NCBI RefSeq assembly: GCF_035582795.1
Contig: NC_134367.1
Location: 1,862,501 to 1,926,500, forward strand
Source: Mycteria americana
Lineage: Eukaryota; Chordata; Aves; Ciconiiformes; Ciconiidae
DNA length: 64,000 nt
Direction: 5' to 3'
A program made the translations under genes and the position numbers. Positions within the stretch are counted from its first letter, which is position 1. Every line of letters starts with the position of its first letter. Below, in pieces: positions 47,101 through 55,562 of the stretch. The notes under the pieces were generated by a model, which saw nothing but the letters and a program-made list of their open reading frames with translations, searched no databases and was not told where the DNA came from.

Positions 47101-50100
47101 CCACCACCTCTTGGGGCAACCTGGGCCAGTGTCTCACCACCCTCAGCGTAAAACATTTCTTCCTTATCTCTAGTCTGAATCTCCCCTCTTTTAGTTTAAA
47201 ACCATCACCTCTTGTCCTGTCGCTACAGGCCCTGCTAAAAAGTCTGTCCCCATCTTTCTTATAAGCCCCCTTTAAGAACTGAAAGGCCACAATAAGGTCC
47301 CCATAGACCCTTCTCTTCTCCAGGCTGAACAGCCCCAGCTCTCTCAGCCCTTCCTCACAGCAGAGGGGCTCCAGCCCTCTGACCATTTTTGTGGCCTCCT
47401 CTGGACCCGCTCCAGCAGGTCCATGTCTTTCCTGTGCTGAGGACCCCCGAGCTGGACGCAGCACTGCAGGGGGGGTCTGACCAGAGCGGAGTCGAGGGGC
47501 AGAATCCCCTCCCTCGACCTGCTGGCCACGCTGCGGGTGATGCAGCCCAGGACAGGGTTGGCTTTCTGGGCTGCCAGCGCACATTGCCAGGTCATGTCCA
47601 GCTTTTCATCCACCAGTACCCCCAAGTCCTTCTCCGCAGGGCTGCTCCCAATCCCTTCATCCCCCAGCCTGTATCGATACCAGGGGCTGTCCCGACCCAT
47701 GTGCAGCGCCTTGCACTTGGCCTTGTTGAACCTCAGGAGGTTCACATGGGCCCACTTCTCCAGCTTGTCCAGGTCCCTCTGGTTGGCATCCCATCCCTCA
47801 GGCGCATCAACCGCACCGCTCAGCTTGGTGTCATCTGCAGACTTGCTGCGGGTGCACTCAATCCACTGCCTATGCCATTGATGAAGATATTAAACAGCAC
47901 TGGTCCCAGTACGGACCCCTGAGGGACACCACTTGTCACTGATCTCCATCCAGAAATTGAGCTGTTGACCACTACTCTCTGGATGCGACCATCCAACCAA
48001 TTCCTTATCCACCAACCAATTCCTTATCCACCAGCCAATTCCTTATCCACCGAACAGTCCATCCATCAAATCCATATCTCTGGTCTGCAACCTCCTCTGC
48101 TAAGGAGGTCCCTGCCACTAAGAATGGTGCCAGTGGAGGAGAAACATTCCTCTTCCAAGGGCCAGAGCAGTCAGGAAGGCTCTAATTTGGCAAGCCGCTG
48201 AAATTAAGCATATGCCAAATTTGCTTAATTACAGCCCAAGAATGACAGAGCCTTTGCATCTTGCAGAATAATAGGGTTTTTTCATGCATTTAGAATGCAA
48301 GCGGCAAACTCAGCCCTGCAATCGAACAGAGGAGGACAAGCGTGACCCAGACCCAATCACACAACACGGGGAGATCTTCTGCTTATCTTAATGAGGACAC
48401 CATCAAGGTTTTTAATTCACTGCCGTGGTAACGGGGGGTAACGCTTTCAGGTGCTACGAAATAAGCTTAGAGCCGCAGAGCCCAGTTCTTTTGTAAGGAG
48501 CCCTTGAGAAGTCTGATTGCTGATTTACAGTCTTCCCAGCGTACTTCACCTAAAACGTTTCATCCAGGCAGGATTTGGTCTTCCCGGAGTCTAATTCCTA
48601 CCTTCCCTGCCCATCAACAGCAAGCTCTGGTGGACCGTGATCCTGCAACTAGATCTGGCCATATCCCGGGGTGCGAGATGGTGCAGGGACAGGAGAAACT
48701 CGTGATGCCCAAAAATCGGTACCCACGGCATCGCCTCCTCCTCCCCGTCTTCCCGCTTGCCCATGCCAGCAGAGAGTTACTCTGGTGGAGGGTGTCCAGG
48801 CTTTATTTAATGCAGTTTCTAAAAATCAAGTTTTGCTGTAGAGCAACATTAAGTGCAAGGAGCAGGAAGCATTTAAAAAAGGGGGGGGGGGGAGGGGGAA
48901 GAAAGAAATCTTTTGTCAAAATGGTTCTGGCAGATCGGCTGCAATTTTCCTTATTCCCAGCTGTTGCCAAGACAACCAGCCTTTGCACTTCGGGTCCCCA
49001 AAAAAACCACCCAGGCTGGATGGTAAACCCGCCCGGACCCCTCTCCCCCAGTGATGCTGGTTTCGGGGGGCCGGGGGAGCAGGGAAGGGGCAGGGGAGCT
49101 CCGAGGCGGCAGCCGGTGGGGACCCAGCTTGCACGCCTCCCCTATAGCCCCCGTTCCTCCAGCACCAACGCTGGGCATTTCTCCACGGTTTAAATATTAA
49201 ATTACCTTATCAGCGCAATCGCTTATGGAAGTCGAGCCCAAACAACAGGTCAAGAGGCAAAAAACCTTCCTAAAAATGAACGAGATGCTTTTTAATAGCC
49301 CTTTTTATCTCTGCCTCTCCGGGTTTGAAAACCCCGCCTGAGCCCAGGGCACCCAGAAGAAGCTGGAAGTCATTTGGGGAATGTTTTTAGGCATGGGAGG
49401 CTGTGGATTGCTTGGGGACCAGCGAAACCACTAATTGCTTCTCACGGTCAATTCGCATGGAAAATAAACTCAGCACGGTAAGGGCTTGGCATCCTCAAAG
49501 TGCTTCACGCAGGCACGCGTGCCCCGTAGCACGGGCACGGGTCAGCATCTCGAGCGCGTGGGCTTCGCACGCGAGGAGGCAAATTAGGAAATTATTCCTC
49601 AGCCTGTATAGATAATAACTGTAATCTAAACATGGATTTTAAATCAAATACTGGAGGGCAGGTTGTTTACAAAGCGGCATCGACTCGGCAGTAACACACC
49701 TCTGTGTTCCTTCCCACAGAAAGGAAGCATTGATACTCGACCCAAGCACGGAGGGTAATTTTTAGTCATGAGCTAGCTGATTGATTAATTTCCTTTTTTT
49801 ATGATGACCTCAGGTTTTCCAGGGCTATTTCTATCACCAAAGTGCTGCTGTCCCCGCTTCGCCCCGGGGCACTCTGCTCACCCAAGGGGCTGGCTACCTC
49901 CGGGGCTCCCAGCCGCAGCGAGCCACCTATTCCCACGTGCGGACACGGACACGGACACGGACACGGACACGAGGGGATCGACTCCGACGGAGTGATGCTC
50001 TGGTGAGCCAGCTGGCCTCACGTTCATCATTTAAGTGATGTAACGGCACGTTCCCAAGACCGCACTGTGAAATCATGGATTTACTGTGGATGTATGGACG

Positions 50101-51653
50101 CTGCTCTCTCTCACGGTTTTCTTTGCTCTGCCCTTGCTCTCGTAGGATGCCTTCTCCCAGTATAACCCAAATACTGGGGTTTTGTTGAGGATCTGCCGCC
50201 TTCTCCTGCATCACTTTATATTCCCATGCCTGTTTCTAGCACCCAAAGCACTCCTCAAAACCCACGTGCCATTCCCAGCCTAATTTCTAAGCCCCTTCTG
50301 CGTTTTTGCCTCCGTTAGACCGAGCACCTCTTTAGCCAAGCTGCCGACTCCCCATTAACTCCACCCACATGCTTCCAGCACCCATTTTCCATCCTTTCCA
50401 CAAGTCAGACCCTTCCTTCGACGCCGACCCCCTTCCCATCCCTTCTGCATTAACTCCTCCATCTGCAGAGTCACCTCTTGGAGAGTTTTATTAATTTTGG
50501 CCCCTTCACTCCAGGGCTCAGGGGAGACCGGTGTGGTACAAGGAGGGACTAAGCAGGTCTGGAAAAGCAAGCAGCGCGGCGCAGGAGAGCTCCCCATGGC
50601 CTCTGAGCATCTTTTGGAGATACAGAAGAGGCCAAAAATGTGGCTGGGGGTCTCTCTCCCCAGAAATCCTGAAACCCAGGCTGGCTTTCTGTCTCAAAAA
50701 CGATGCCACTTTTCACCTCCCAGCTATTGGGCTCCCAACAGAAACCTCAGAGTAAATCATTGGACTGTGTCATGTCAGCAATTATGCTCTTACAGTTAAT
50801 TAAATGAATTAGATGAGGATGTTGCTTCCTTTTGGTCTTTGAATGTGTAATTTTATCAGGCGGTTTCAATGCAAGAAGGTGGCTGTGGGATGGTGCTGGC
50901 CATCCCTAGGGAGGAACCCCCCCAGCCCCAGCCCCAGCCCCAGCCCCAGCCCCAGCCCCCCCCTGTGAAATTACCAGCTGAATGATTTAGGATTTGAAGT
51001 TTATCTCTGGGGCCTGTGATACAATAAAATAACCCTCATATAATAACCTTCTCCATACAAGATGGTCCCGTCAGGTCCAACTCTGACCTTCCTCCTGAGA
51101 TACGATTATTTCTGATTTACTGATACCAACAGAAACGCGGAGCGCCCTCCTCATTCCTCCCTGTTTCTCAGTGGACAGGAGGATTCAAGTATCTTGAAAA
51201 GCATCCATCCACATTACCTAACTCACCTCCAAATGAGGACGGGGGCTCAATTTAATCCACACTTAGAAGCAACTCAATGTTTTAATGTTGATATTAAGAA
51301 GCTATCCAGAACAGCTTCGACTTAACCAAGGCTGAGCTCCATCAAGCTTGGTTAAGACTCACTTTCCAAACCATTTGCTGAAGCGAAGAACTAAGATCAG
51401 TTTACCTGCAACTTAGGCCAGGGACACGGTTGGGCTTAGAGCATCCCAGCTACGTCCCCGTTGCCTTCCTCCTCTGTATTTCACTTTCTCGGTGCACTGC
51501 TTTGCTTTGGGCAGTAGCGGGAGCCTGGCAGCATCAGCAACAACCTTTTAGCACCTACCTCCAGAAGAAGAGGTCCCAGAGACTCCTTCTCAATCACCCC
51601 TTGGCTGCTGGACGAGATGTCGGACTTCTGGACTTCATCATCAGCTGCCTTCT
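13694..51653 (-). CDS. NCOA1: Nuclear receptor coactivator 1 (SRC-1), 3' seventeen coding exons
   Basis: p160 coactivator that binds ligand-bound nuclear receptors and recruits CBP/p300 and arginine methyltransferases. Minus-strand exons: 51653-51559, 46798-46621, 44838-44659, 43238-43143, 42281-42141, 41275-41128, 40411-39067, 33834-33651, 28287-28161, 23772-23604, 20611-20297, 20127-20026, 18944-18545, 17675-17501, 16143-15960, 15088-14999, 13858-13694. Every joint keeps frame; the sum is 4094 nt, giving 1363 residues (human full length about 1441). Order: PAS-A, PAS-B, Ser/Thr-rich region, three LXXLL receptor boxes, the CBP-binding AD1 helices ([15 protein letters not shown]), a Gln-rich region, and the C-terminal LLQQLL box. 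The bHLH exon(s) and promoter are to the right of the window. NCOA2 and NCOA3 are excluded by the exact blocks ([34 protein letters not shown]) and by synteny. Confidence 0.96.
13952..14008 (-). CDS. NCOA1: NCOA1 alternative cassette exon (SRC-1e C-terminus)
   Basis: Acceptor ttctttttgtag before 14008. In the phase left by the previous exon it reads [14 protein letters not shown] and stops at TAG (13966-13964). A donor GTGAGT follows at 13951, giving a 57-nt cassette. From memory human SRC-1e ends with [11 protein letters not shown] and a few more residues, so this is the same exon. Inclusion ends the protein 14 codons later and removes the C-terminal LLQQLL box. Confidence 0.88.
14999..15088 (-). 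CDS. NCOA1: NCOA1 exon before the alternative 3' choice
   Basis: Acceptor gcttttgacag, donor gtcagt. 30 codons: [30 protein letters not shown]. Both SRC-1a and SRC-1e share this exon. Confidence 0.95.
15089..15959 (-). other. NCOA1: NCOA1 intron
   Basis: GC-rich intron of 871 bases. Plus-strand frames of 231 and 120 codons are random open frames in CpG-rich DNA. The 990-base intron between the 15.0-kb exon and the SRC-1e cassette (14009-14998), with A/G runs at 14.07-14.13 kb, is similar. Confidence 0.7.
15960..16143 (-). CDS. NCOA1: NCOA1 exon
   Basis: Acceptor tctctctctcag, donor gtcagt. [55 protein letters not shown]. Confidence 0.95.
16144..17500 (-). other. NCOA1: NCOA1 intron
   Basis: 1.36-kb intron; a C run at 16990-17002; nothing else recognised. 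Confidence 0.75.
17501..17675 (-). CDS. NCOA1: NCOA1 exon
   Basis: Acceptor gtccttccccag, donor gtaaga. [51 protein letters not shown]; the Asn codon AA|C is shared with the next exon. Confidence 0.93.
17676..18544 (-). other. NCOA1: NCOA1 intron with a 27-bp duplication
   Basis: 0.87-kb intron. It contains a tandem unit starting ttttcaaggaaagagtt at 18264-18290 and again from 18291 (partial second copy). Confidence 0.75.
18264..18310. repeat. 27-bp tandem duplication, second copy partial
   Basis: ttttcaaggaaagagttaa is repeated at a 27-base step. Confidence 0.85.
18545..18944 (-). CDS. NCOA1: NCOA1 exon, Gln-rich region
   Basis: Acceptor ttccccgcag, donor gtacgt. [54 protein letters not shown], then [20 protein letters not shown]. 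Confidence 0.95.
18945..20025 (-). other. NCOA1: NCOA1 intron
   Basis: 1.08-kb intron, no features seen beyond short A runs. Confidence 0.75.
20026..20127 (-). CDS. NCOA1: NCOA1 exon
   Basis: Acceptor tcccctccag, donor gtaaga. 34 codons: [20 protein letters not shown], then [14 protein letters not shown]. Confidence 0.95.
20297..20611 (-). CDS. NCOA1: NCOA1 exon, Gln/Pro-rich region
   Basis: Acceptor tgccttcgccag, donor gtaatt. 105 codons, [20 protein letters not shown] to [15 protein letters not shown]; includes [17 protein letters not shown]. Confidence 0.95.
20612..23603 (-). other. NCOA1: NCOA1 intron (3.0 kb)
   Basis: Holds the 40-bp duplication at 21665-21745 and an A run near 22483-22500. 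No coding or transposon similarity was recognised. Confidence 0.75.
21665..21745. repeat. 40-bp tandem duplication
   Basis: Two copies of a unit starting atggtggtggggaaaaat (21665-21704, 21705-21744) with a few substitutions. Confidence 0.85.
23604..23772 (-). CDS. NCOA1: NCOA1 exon, AD1 (CBP/p300 binding)
   Basis: Acceptor ttctctccgcag, donor gtaaag. Encodes [40 protein letters not shown] and [16 protein letters not shown]. These are the helices that bind the CBP nuclear-coactivator domain, and the segment is almost invariant among SRC-1 orthologs. Confidence 0.97.
23773..28160 (-). other. NCOA1: NCOA1 intron (4.4 kb)
   Basis: No genes or transposons recognised. An AT-rich block at about 24.20-24.33 kb with few CpGs stands out from its surroundings and could be a conserved non-coding element; this is only an impression from composition. 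Confidence 0.7.
28161..28287 (-). CDS. NCOA1: NCOA1 exon upstream of AD1
   Basis: Acceptor cttttccccccag, donor gtaagt. Encodes [20 protein letters not shown], then [20 protein letters not shown]. The Asp codon GA|C is shared with the next exon. Confidence 0.93.
28288..33650 (-). other. NCOA1: NCOA1 intron (5.4 kb)
   Basis: Mixed composition, AT-rich patches at 28.4-28.8 and 31.1-31.25 kb, A run at 30785-30800. No recognisable gene, RNA or transposon. Confidence 0.7.
33651..33834 (-). CDS. NCOA1: NCOA1 exon after the receptor boxes
   Basis: Acceptor cccttccttag, donor gtacgt. Encodes [20 protein letters not shown], then [28 protein letters not shown] and PTGLN; the next codon (Arg) is split. 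Contains a further LDQLL. Confidence 0.94.
36595..36757 (-). mobile_element. CR1 LINE, 3' end fragment
   Basis: Minus-strand CR1 3'UTR: reading the complement gives the typical 3' end in which tggccttta and ggtccc lead to a terminal tctgtgattcca. Only about 160 bases remain. Sense to NCOA1. Confidence 0.88.
38777..38921 (+). repeat. 21-bp minisatellite, about 7 copies
   Basis: Tandem units of the type ctggagaaggtggcaccagc (21 bases), with substitutions between copies. It ends about 145 bases from the donor of the large NCOA1 exon, in the downstream intron. Because 21 is a multiple of 3, a frame reading repeated LEKVAPA stays open; this is not a gene. Confidence 0.92.
39067..40411 (-). CDS. 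NCOA1: NCOA1 large exon, receptor interaction domain
   Basis: 1345-nt exon, 448 complete codons; acceptor catctcccgcag, donor gtgagt. The N-terminal half is Ser/Pro/Asn-rich ([21 protein letters not shown]). It then has [20 protein letters not shown] and the three receptor boxes: LVQLL (39603-39589), LHRLL (39429-39415, preceded by SSLTERHKI) and LRYLL (39243-39229, followed by DKDEKEL). It ends with a sumoylation-type DVKVKVEK segment. A glycine-rich insert ([10 protein letters not shown]) lies in the variable middle. Three long frames on the opposite strand here are shadows. Confidence 0.97.
40412..41127 (-). other. NCOA1: NCOA1 intron
   Basis: 716 bases, no features. The neighbouring introns 41276-42140 and 42282-43142 are also featureless to me. 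Confidence 0.75.
41128..41275 (-). CDS. NCOA1: NCOA1 exon, PAS-B end
   Basis: Acceptor ttgtcttcttcag, donor gtacgt. Encodes [40 protein letters not shown] and IMGIHVID; the last codon (Arg) is split across the junction. Confidence 0.95.
42141..42281 (-). CDS. NCOA1: NCOA1 exon, PAS-B
   Basis: Acceptor tctccacccag, donor gtaacg. Encodes [40 protein letters not shown] and KQLFQE. Confidence 0.95.
43143..43238 (-). CDS. NCOA1: NCOA1 exon, PAS-B
   Basis: Acceptor gctttggcag, donor gtaacg. Encodes [18 protein letters not shown] and [11 protein letters not shown]. Confidence 0.94.
43239..44658 (-). other. NCOA1: NCOA1 intron dominated by a minisatellite
   Basis: 1.4-kb intron, of which about 525 bases are the 32/35-bp tandem array. 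Confidence 0.85.
44095..44620 (+). repeat. 32/35-bp minisatellite, about 15 copies, with higher-order repeats
   Basis: Pyrimidine-rich units of the type ctgccatccccaccctg plus ctcctcctgcctg. Units come as 32 bases or as 35 bases with one extra CTC. Fifteen ccatc landmarks are counted between 44121 and 44590. A variant with ccatcctcacc recurs at about 44184, 44316 and 44520. A 476-codon plus-strand frame and two minus-strand frames cross it and are artefacts. Confidence 0.95.
44659..44838 (-). CDS. NCOA1: NCOA1 exon, PAS region
   Basis: Acceptor catcccccag, donor gtaggg. Encodes [20 protein letters not shown], then [10 protein letters not shown] and [20 protein letters not shown]. Its donor is about 40 bases from a 32/35-bp minisatellite in the downstream intron. 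Confidence 0.95.
45190..45245 (-). mobile_element. Possible MIR/L2 relic
   Basis: The string cagggaaactgaggcac with flanking ccatctta and gagtcactt matches the shared 3' core of MIR and L2 elements in antisense, as I remember it. Short and diverged. Confidence 0.45.
45702..45729. repeat. Perfect 12-bp inverted repeat
   Basis: tagatttaggtg (45702-45713), loop gttt, cacctaaatcta (45718-45729). Further taggtg/ttaggt copies follow to 45752. Confidence 0.9.
46621..46798 (-). CDS. NCOA1: NCOA1 exon, PAS-A
   Basis: Acceptor ttccccttacag, donor gtaaga. Encodes [20 protein letters not shown], then [20 protein letters not shown] and [17 protein letters not shown]. This is the PAS-A core of SRC-1. Confidence 0.95.
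46953..48092 (-). mobile_element. CR1 LINE, 5'-truncated, RT C-terminal half and 3'UTR
   Basis: Minus strand. From the 5' side it reads [20 protein letters not shown] (an RT motif), then a degenerate copy of the RT active site region, [40 protein letters not shown], a frameshift, then [20 protein letters not shown] and [15 protein letters not shown]. It ends at the CR1 3' terminus, ttctatgattcaatg in the complement. Not functional. Same strand as NCOA1. Confidence 0.94.
47992..48051 (-). repeat. Three tandem 19-20-bp copies inside CR1
   Basis: aattccttatccacc occurs three times at 19-20 base steps, where CR1 copies normally have one. A post-insertion expansion. Confidence 0.85.
49940..49971 (+). 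repeat. (CGGACA)n hexanucleotide
   Basis: About five units of cggaca. Confidence 0.92.
50917..50961 (+). repeat. (CCCCAG)n hexanucleotide
   Basis: About six to seven units of ccccag inside a C-rich run. Confidence 0.92.
51559..51653 (-). CDS. NCOA1: NCOA1 exon, linker between bHLH and PAS-A
   Basis: First exon of the gene present in the window. Acceptor cctttgctacag before 51653, donor gtaggt after 51559. Reads [20 protein letters not shown], ending ESLGPLLLE. This is almost the human sequence, so the order of bHLH then PAS can be placed; it starts two bases into a codon. Confidence 0.93.
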
Positions 51654-53702
51654 CTGTAGCAAAGGAAAAGGGACATTTCAGCCAAAAGAACATTTTACTA
51701 CTGACTTATTACCAATAATAAACAAAATATTGACCGCTTGTCATACAGGCAATGAATGATGCACACCAAAAGACTCCAGCGTTTTCATTTCAACCCTCAG
51801 TCCCGTGAAGATATAATGCAATTTCTAATTATTTATGAATTATTATAAAATAAAGGCACTAATTACATCACAACCTAGTGCTAGCAGGAAGGAAAAACCC
51901 ATCTTAAGCAGAAGCCTGCAGAAAGAGGCATCCAAAATCAACATTTTGAAAAGGAAACGGTATATCCAGCTTAGCGCAAACTACAATATTTGATCTGGAA
52001 CTTCTCGAACAACACTTTAAGAAATAACTGCCGGGAGGAATTAAGGGAGAACGGGCTGTGCCAAAGGAAACCTGCCGGAGGAAAAAAAGCAGCTCCTACC
52101 ACTGATGTGCAGGGAGCATCGCGGCTGCCCATCAGCCAGGAGCCAGCGGGGCTGGGGCCGGGAGGAGAGCATCCGACACGGAGCGGGCGATGCTGCCGGA
52201 GGAGCCCAGCCCCAGCCCTGCCAGAAACTCTCACGCTGTATTGCTGAATAAACCCTTTGGGGAAAAAAAAGCAACCCAAAAAACCCAGCGAGAAGGCCCT
52301 GTTATTTATCTCGCACTCCCCCGAAAGGTGCTAGCCACGTCGCGCAGCTACTCCAAGGAATTCAGGATAAATCCAGCAGTGAAAGGCGGGTGGCAAGTGG
52401 GATGTGATAACGCCAGCGATCACGGGCAAGCGAGCCACGATGCTGCTGGTGTTTCAGGGCTGTTTGGTTTTGCTCCTCCATATCCGTGACCATTTTCCCC
52501 TGGGAAAGCTGGGATAGTCCCTTAACCTCCCCGGATGCGATCCGGGAAGGATGGGGAGAGCAGCATCCCCGCCTCCACAGGATGCAGTTGAAAATAAACC
52601 CTTACGGCTGGGAGCGACTCGGGAGGCTGGCAGGGCAAACCCCAGCCAGGCACATCTGGGGCTACAGAGGTATTAGCAAAAAGGAGATTAATTACTGTTT
52701 AATTACATGGTTTGGGCGGAATAAGAGCAGAAAGAGGCAAGCGGGAGCTAAGTCTTGACGGTGAGGATACCTGCTTCGTTGATCGGGCATCACTTAGCCA
52801 GGGGAAAGCAGGGACGTCTCAGATTGCAGAAGCTTTTTGCCTCAGCGATGTTTTGCTCTGAAATGCGAAAACGCAAGCTCCTGGGGACAGCCGGAGGGGC
52901 AGGGTATTACCCACAGCATGCCGGTGCCCACTGGCACTGGCAAAGGAAATTATCTAGTCATGCAGGATGCGAAACAGCACAGGAGTCCTGAAGCATCCTC
53001 GGTCCAGGCTCACACGGGCCGCTTCGCTGCAGGTTTTGATTAAAAATGAAAAGACTCTCTGTGGCTAGCCGAAAAATGACTTGCAGCTCGATCCTCTACT
53101 AATTTTACACCATTTACAAGGTTTTCCCAGGTACCAGAACCACAAATTCAGCCTAGGAGCTCAAAATTAAGCCGTGCTCTTTCTGCGTAACTGTTAATTG
53201 TTAGTATAAAGAAAGATGCTGGGGCTGGGAGGCAGCCGGTGATTCGTGGACAACGTGCACGGTCCAGGGGGACGCAGCCCCAACCTTGCAGGCTGCGCTT
53301 CCCCTCACGGCAGGAGTAACAACCCGGGGTTTGCCCGGAAACCAAAGGGATGCTCAGAAAAATCCCGAGGACCAAACACATGTGTGGTGCTGGGAGGTGG
53401 AGGAAGAAAATTGCCCCAACTGGTTTTAAGAGGGATGGCAGCAAGCTGTGAACTTTGTTGCATAGCAGGACAAGGGAAAAGGCTCCTCAACCCACGGTGC
53501 CTTGTGTCGGACCTGGAAACCCTCATGTGCATCAATAAATACATCTTTATCGATCATGTGTATACATGTATCAACACACCAGGCCGACGGAAGAGCTCTG
53601 CCCAGCCTACGTCAGTCCATTCCCAGAGGGCAAGAGATGTTTTCTTGGGATAAATACCCGTCGAGCGCAGCGGCGTGCATGCCGAAGGTGCAAGCCAAGA
53701 GG

Positions 53703-53740
53703 TTTCTAGGACCGCTGGAGGTTTCTAGGACTGCTGGAGG
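53703..53740. repeat. 19-bp tandem duplication
   Basis: tttctaggaccgctggagg followed by the same unit with one substitution. Confidence 0.85.
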
Positions 53741-54337
53741 TTTACTGCTCATCCCTCTTGACACTGGTCTCCGTTTGTGATCATCCCAGCGCCAAGGGAG
53801 CCGGCCCCCGACTTGTCTGTAAGCGAAAGCTAAATTGCATTTGCTGTTTTGCAGCACATCGGATGCAAGGTTTATTACTCAGCATCAAATCGCGTTTGCA
53901 AAACGTACGGATGTGTCCCTTGCAACTCTTCACCCTCGCGTCCTCCCAGGGCTTTATCCGTCTTCAAGCTCGCTTTGGGTGTTCCTCTTTCCTGACTTTG
54001 TCCTCCGTCCCGCGCATCGCTCCTAAAGCAGCTCTGAGAGGGGCGAGCTTGGAAGAGCATTTGCTCAATGCTTGTTCTTGCAGAGGGGGCTGCCAGCTTC
54101 CCCCACCGCTTTATCAGGTAATCTCTGCCTCTGCTTTCCCTCTCGCCCAGTGGCTCTTTTCTCTTTAGAAAATAAATCAACCGAAAAAGGTCGCATCTTT
54201 GTCTCTGCTGGCACAGCCCCGAAAACAACAGGCAACGCGCGCCCCGTTTTAAGCACGCACACGCAGGTTTGGGATGCTTAAGCAACGGTCTGACTTCAAC
54301 CCTGAAATACCTGACCCCTGCATCCTGCTACAAACCC

Positions 54338-54385
54338 CCTTGGGCAGCTCACCTCATCCCCACGGGCCTCAGTTTCCCCTGTTTC
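54338..54385 (+). mobile_element. Possible MIR/L2 relic
   Basis: cttgggcagctcacctcatc ... gggcctcagtttcccc follows the MIR/L2 core CTTGGGCAAGTCAC...GCCTCAGTTTCC in sense. Short, but the order of two separate blocks is right. Confidence 0.5.
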
Positions 54386-55528
54386 AAGCAGAAACCGGAG
54401 TTCATCCCACCCGAACCGCCTCCAAGCAGCAATGCCTGCCTCCCACCCAGCACTGCTGCATGGCTAAATCATGACGGAGCAGCACCCTCCCAAGGAAGAC
54501 ACCCAAATCCCTTCCAAGGATGGAAGAGCTTCCCATGCACCCAAACCCACGGGAGCTGGCGGGTACCACAGCATGAGAAACAGCTTTACTTTCCTACTTT
54601 TAATAAATTGACGCACCAGAGGCAACGCACCGGCTTTCAGCTCTAATCCTTTAACTGGGCTGCGGGATCCTCCTCCTGCTTTAGCAAAATAGTTTCATCT
54701 GCCAGCTCCAAGCGCGTTATTCAGGAGGATTAACCGGCAGAACGATGCACCATCACCGTCTCCCTCGTGCGCAAGTCCTTCTCCTTCCCACTTTTGCGGC
54801 ACCGGGATCCGGGAGCAGACAGATCTCTTAAAGCTCCTGCTCACCTTCTCCAGGGCGGCACATCCCAGCGACGCACAGCTCCTTCGAAGCGTCAGCGCAT
54901 CTCAGCTAAGCACTTCGGTTCATGTGCTTAAACGCAGCTCTTCAGCTTTTCCGTCCCTGCATCCGAGGAATACATCACAAGCAAACCGCTGGTTTGCACC
55001 TTAACCCATTAATCTCAATTTTCTTTTTTTCCAGCATTAATTGCAGCGGTGGCTCTGCTATGCCGGTGACAGGCTCATGGTCTCGGGGAGCGTCGGTCAC
55101 GGGACAGGCATCCCCTGTGCTCAACGCAGCCAGACACAGAGCAAATTCCCGGTTCCCCAAGCTCATAATCTCATTAGAAAGCCGGACAGGCAGATCCACA
55201 TGAAAATAAACCAACGGGAGCAACATGAGCCCCAGCGCTGCTGCCGTTTGAGGCTGTCGGGATCCAGCTGCGGGGGCTTTGGCAGCCTCGGGCATCGTAA
55301 ATCCCCATCGCACAATAAAAGCCAGGCACGCCGACGGCCCTGATTGGAACCTAATTGCCGCAAACGTGATTAAAGCAGCTTTTTTTTCCTTGCAGCACAG
55401 AGTGGAGCTATTTTAAACGCATTCCTCAAAATACACCCCAATTTTCTGACATCCAAGGAGATGTCTGGGTGCCTCCGGGGTCTATAGGAGCCACCGGGTC
55501 CTCAGCACTTCAAAAATATCAGGTCAGT

Positions 55529-55562
55529 GGATTTGAACCGCGACGTAAGTGTGTTATAACCA
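55529..55562 (-). other. tRNA-like promoter boxes, degenerate
   Basis: On the minus strand ggttcaaatcc (55539-55529) matches the tRNA/SINE B box and tggttataac (55562-55553) resembles an A box. The spacing of only 13 bases is too short for a tRNA, and no acceptor stem can be formed. At most a tRNA-derived relic. Confidence 0.2.

Larger units (their letters stand above)
46799..51558 (-). other. NCOA1: NCOA1 intron (4.8 kb)
   Basis: Between the bHLH/PAS linker and PAS-A exons. Holds the longest intronic CR1 copy (46.95-48.09 kb), a G run at 48882-48893, and two short tandem repeats (49.94 and 50.92 kb). Confidence 0.8.

Noticed and set aside
13694-51653. NCOA2 or NCOA3 as the identity of the coactivator gene
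   Set aside because: The exact blocks around AD1 and the C-terminal LLQQLLTE end belong to SRC-1, and the neighbours ADCY3, CENPO and PTRHD1 mark the NCOA1 locus.
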